NCBI GenBank assembly: GCA_964577715.1
Contig: CAZOAA010000053.1
Span: forward strand, 1-6,810
Direction of reading: 5' to 3'
DNA from: SUP05 sp964577715
GTDB lineage: Bacteria; Pseudomonadota; Gammaproteobacteria; PS1; Pseudothioglobaceae
Length of the DNA: 6,810 nucleotides
Within the stretch, counting starts at the first letter, position 1. Every line of letters starts with the position of its first letter. A program made the position numbers and the translations under genes. Below, piece after piece: positions 5,178-6,810 of the stretch. The notes under the pieces are model-generated. The model ran no database searches. It was not told the DNA's origin and was given only the letters and a program-made list of their open reading frames with translations.

Positions 5178-6188
5178 TTAATCTACAATATTGATATCGA
5201 TGCCCTGATCAAGTAGCTCTTGTTGACGTACTTTAAGATAATCACCAAACCTTGGGTAGTCACCATAATGTTTGCCACTTACATAACGAAGCACTGTGTT
5301 GAAATGAAAACTGTATAACTGACCATCAATTTTGGTAATATTTTTACCTTCATTAAATAGCAAAATTCCTGGTCGATAATTAAGATCATAGTCTTTAACC
5401 AGTTGTCTTGGTGAAGTTACTTTGCCATCAAAATCAATAATTTTTTGATCAGAGTATGCGTCAAAACGTACAAACAAGTATTTGTCTAATTCGGCTTTTA
5501 CGTCGGCTCTGTTAATGAGATTTTCATGGAAATTTTTACAATCAAGGCAATCTTTATCTTCAAATAAAATAGCAACTGGCTGCTTGTAGTCTTGTAAATA
5601 GCTGACTTTTTCTAAACCTGGATGGTCAATAAAGGTATAGCCTTTGGTTGATTTTTCGCTAGATTCAACATAATCTGACAACGTGGTGTCTTTGTAAGAT
5701 TGGCTTACTACATATTCCAATACATGGCGAAAAGCCTTTGGCGTACGATAGCCATTCGTTCTAAATACTTGTTTACCATCTTCACCAATAAAAATAATGG
5801 TTGGCGTATATTGCACTTTTAGCTTTTGGCTTAGTTCTTTTTCTAATAAGGTCTCATCTTCAGTTAATGTAATTTCTCGATTACCCTTGAGGTTAACTGC
5901 AATGACAGAAAAGTGTTTTTGAATAAAAGCCAGATTATCACCGCCTTTAAAATTTTGCGCCAGCATGCTATCGCAATAAGGGCAGCCGTCTAGGTGAAAA
6001 TACAACAAAACACTCTTATTGTTATCCGCTGCATCCTCAACATCTTCACTAATATCTAAAAAACTATCAGTAAACCAAGCAGGGATTTCGTAAGCTGCAC
6101 CGCCTATGATTTTTCCTTCTTCAGCAACAGCGTTAAGATTAATAAATACGGCCAAAATAAGAATTAATTTTTGTATAAATTTCATCAT
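5178..6188 (-). CDS. Exported protein with two thioredoxin-fold domains (SoxW/thioredoxin-like)
   Basis: Taken from the ATG at 6188 (336 aa; an adjacent ATG at 6185 is equally possible). Residues 1-22 form a signal peptide: K-containing start, hydrophobic 'LILILAVFINL', and an AVA cleavage site before EEGK, so the mature protein is probably periplasmic. Domain 1 (about 45-165) has 'YFHLDGCPYC' with a CPYC active site (C69, C72) and a cis-Pro-type 'YTPTIIFIGEDG' (127-138). Domain 2 (about 190-310) has 'CLDC' (C214, C217) and 'YRPGILLFNEG' (271-281). Both keep redox cysteine pairs, consistent with a thiol-disulfide reductase of the SoxW/thioredoxin-like type; a substrate cannot be named. The frame is open upstream to 6272, but that 28-residue extension would bury the signal peptide and lies over promoter-like DNA, so I reject it. 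No strong Shine-Dalgarno. dbpA follows 36 bp downstream. Confidence 0.85.
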   Translation of the reverse strand: MMKFIQKLILILAVFINLNAVAEEGKIIGGAAYEIPAWFTDSFLDISEDVEDAADNNKSVLLYFHLDGCPYCDSMLAQNFKGGDNLAFIQKHFSVIAVNLKGNREITLTEDETLLEKELSQKLKVQYTPTIIFIGEDGKQVFRTNGYRTPKAFRHVLEYVVSQSYKDTTLSDYVESSEKSTKGYTFIDHPGLEKVSYLQDYKQPVAILFEDKDCLDCKNFHENLINRADVKAELDKYLFVRFDAYSDQKIIDFDGKVTSPRQLVKDYDLNYRPGILLFNEGKNITKIDGQLYSFHFNTVLRYVSGKHYGDYPRFGDYLKVRQQELLDQGIDINIVD

Positions 6189-6266
6189 GCCAACTAATTT
6201 AATCTGTTCAAAATTGTCTAATACTACTCCTAATATTGCCTTATATTTCACTTTATTAAAATAAAA

Positions 6267-6272
6267 AGTCAA
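6267..6272 (-). promoter_or_regulatory. Possible -35 element of the thioredoxin-like gene
   Basis: TTGACT on the - strand is a near-consensus -35, about 80 bp upstream of the preferred ATG. No good -10 is found at 16-18 bp; TATAAG (6240-6245) is 21 bp away. This is therefore a weak proposal. Confidence 0.2.
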
Positions 6273-6292
6273 CTATAAAACCAACAAAAGGT

Positions 6293-6298
6293 GATAAT
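6293..6298 (+). promoter_or_regulatory. -10-like element for 6S RNA
   Basis: GATAAT differs from TATAAT in one base and ends 7 nt before position 6306, where the terminal stem of the 6S RNA is predicted to begin. A -35 is not recognisable at 16-18 bp upstream. Confidence 0.45.
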
Positions 6299-6305
6299 AT
6301 TAATT

Positions 6306-6480
6306 GTCTGTTGTGTTTGTGGTTGAGTATATCCCCTGAGCCGATAAATAAATACAAAAGGAGATGCGATAGCTTACTATTGAGCAAGCCCACCTTGAAG
6401 TGGGAAGCCTGCGGTAATCTTCAAACTTCCGCCTTGAGCCTTAGTGGTTCAGGTTTTCATCAAGCGCTGCACAATGGATC
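6306..6480 (+). ncRNA. ssrS: 6S RNA (SsrS), regulator of sigma70 RNA polymerase
   Basis: 6S RNA mimics an open promoter and sequesters sigma70-RNA polymerase in stationary phase. The conserved block TCCCCTGAGCCGATA (6332-6346) matches E. coli 6S RNA exactly, as does GCCTGCGG (6407-6414). GAGC-AAG followed by CCCAC-CTTGAA-GTGGG (6389-6404) and 'AAGCC' parallels the E. coli terminal hairpin. A second hairpin pairs 6433-6440 with 6446-6453 (CTTGAGCC with GGTTCAGG), matching the family's CCTTGAACC hairpin. The closing stem pairs 6306-6315 with 6470-6479, continuing with TTGA (6323-6326) and TCAA (6460-6463). Estimated length is about 175 nt; E. coli has 184. Ends are inferred from pairing. Location just upstream of the cyclo-ligase gene matches the usual synteny. 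No intrinsic terminator follows, so it is probably processed from a longer transcript. Confidence 0.9.
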
Positions 6481-6504
6481 TTTCTAAATTTATAGTGTTT
6501 CAGT

Positions 6505-6510
6505 TATAAT
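6505..6510 (+). promoter_or_regulatory. Consensus -10 box just before the cyclo-ligase gene
   Basis: TATAAT ends 7 nt before the ATG at 6518, so transcription from it would begin at or next to the start codon. The best -35 (TTCTAA, 6482-6487, 17-bp spacing) is poor. It may be an internal promoter giving a leaderless mRNA in addition to read-through from 6S RNA, or chance in AT-rich DNA. Confidence 0.4.
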
Positions 6511-6517
6511 CCATACT

Positions 6518-6810
6518 ATGCAAACACTAAGACAATCTATTCGCATACAGAGACGCTCAATCTCAGCGTCTGATCGAGAGAAATTTGCCAAAAAACTATT
6601 ATCTCAAGTTAAAAAATTAGCAAACTTTCAAAATGGGCAAAAAATCGCCCTTTATTTGCCAAATGATGGTGAAATTGATACAAAATACATACAAAACTTC
6701 CTAAAAAATAAGGGTTTTAGCATCTATTTGCCGATATTATCTGGAAAAATACTTAAATTTGCAAAAGTTGGTAAAAATTTTAGAAAAAATCGATTTGGCA
6801 TTGATGAGCC
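6518..6810 (+). CDS. ygfA: 5-formyltetrahydrofolate cyclo-ligase (partial, 3' end outside window)
   Basis: About 97 codons of the N-terminal half are present; the frame is open to the edge. The enzyme (5,10-methenyltetrahydrofolate synthetase) uses ATP to convert 5-formyl-THF to 5,10-methenyl-THF in one-carbon metabolism. Family features seen are the basic N-terminal 'LRQSIRIQRRSIS' with a following 'SDREKFAKKLLSQV' helix, 'KIALYLPNDGEIDTKYI' (the family 'GE-[IL]-DT' segment), 'GFSIYLPIL', and 'RFGIDEP' at the edge, matching the 'FGI-x-EP' block. The ATG lies about 37 nt after the predicted 3' end of 6S RNA with no Shine-Dalgarno. In E. coli ssrS and ygfA are co-transcribed, and the spacing here suggests the same. 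Identification rests on the N-terminal half only. Confidence 0.88.
   Translation, partial: MQTLRQSIRIQRRSISASDREKFAKKLLSQVKKLANFQNGQKIALYLPNDGEIDTKYIQNFLKNKGFSIYLPILSGKILKFAKVGKNFRKNRFGIDE

Noticed and set aside
6189..6272. Twenty-eight-residue N-terminal extension of the thioredoxin-like protein
   Set aside because: It would place about 30 residues before a clear signal peptide and covers a TTGACT promoter-like element.
1..6810. CRISPR array, tRNA, insertion sequence or tandem repeat
   Set aside because: No regularly spaced repeats, tRNA cloverleaf, transposase-like frame or long terminal inverted repeats were seen on either strand.

Overview
The window reads as an AT-rich gammaproteobacterial chromosome segment. 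The strongest evidence is a recognisable 6S RNA gene (about 6306-6480, + strand) immediately upstream of a 5-formyltetrahydrofolate cyclo-ligase gene, which is the ssrS-ygfA arrangement known from gammaproteobacteria. Clear orthologues of AvtA and DbpA agree with this. The low G+C, housekeeping genes interspersed with toxin-antitoxin (TA) modules, and a periplasmic thioredoxin-fold protein would fit marine or symbiotic sulfur-oxidiser relatives (SUP05/Thioglobus type). That placement is inference only.

Layout from left to right. Positions 1-1354 (all - strand) are an accessory block: a possible truncated cistron at the left edge, a 230-aa coiled-coil protein resembling phage DUF1351-type proteins, and a hicA-hicB TA operon with its own palindromic operator. 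Positions 1397-2656 (- strand) hold avtA, the valine-pyruvate aminotransferase gene. A short divergent promoter region (2657-2748) separates it from an unrecognised 135-aa gene on the + strand (2749-3156). That gene converges, with almost no spacing, on a second TA operon (3159-3709, - strand): a small BrnT-like toxin followed by a ribbon-helix-helix antitoxin. Positions 3756-5141 (- strand) encode DbpA, the DEAD-box helicase of 50S subunit assembly. Positions 5178-6188 (- strand) encode an exported protein with two thioredoxin-fold domains. The intergenic region 6189-6517 carries the start region of that gene, the 6S RNA and a possible promoter for the cyclo-ligase gene, which runs off the right edge.

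How the parts relate. The thioredoxin-like gene and dbpA are 36 bp apart on the same strand and may share a transcript, though no functional link is evident. The two TA operons are unrelated in family but share one design. Each lies within 50 bp downstream of a housekeeping gene. In each the toxin comes first, lacks a ribosome binding site and has a promoter close to or against its ATG. In each the antitoxin ATG overlaps the toxin stop as ATGA, follows a good Shine-Dalgarno sequence, and the operon is preceded by a palindrome in the promoter. This is the most interesting pattern in the window. I found no wholly new system. The unknown 135-aa gene and the phage-like 230-aa gene are the least explained parts.
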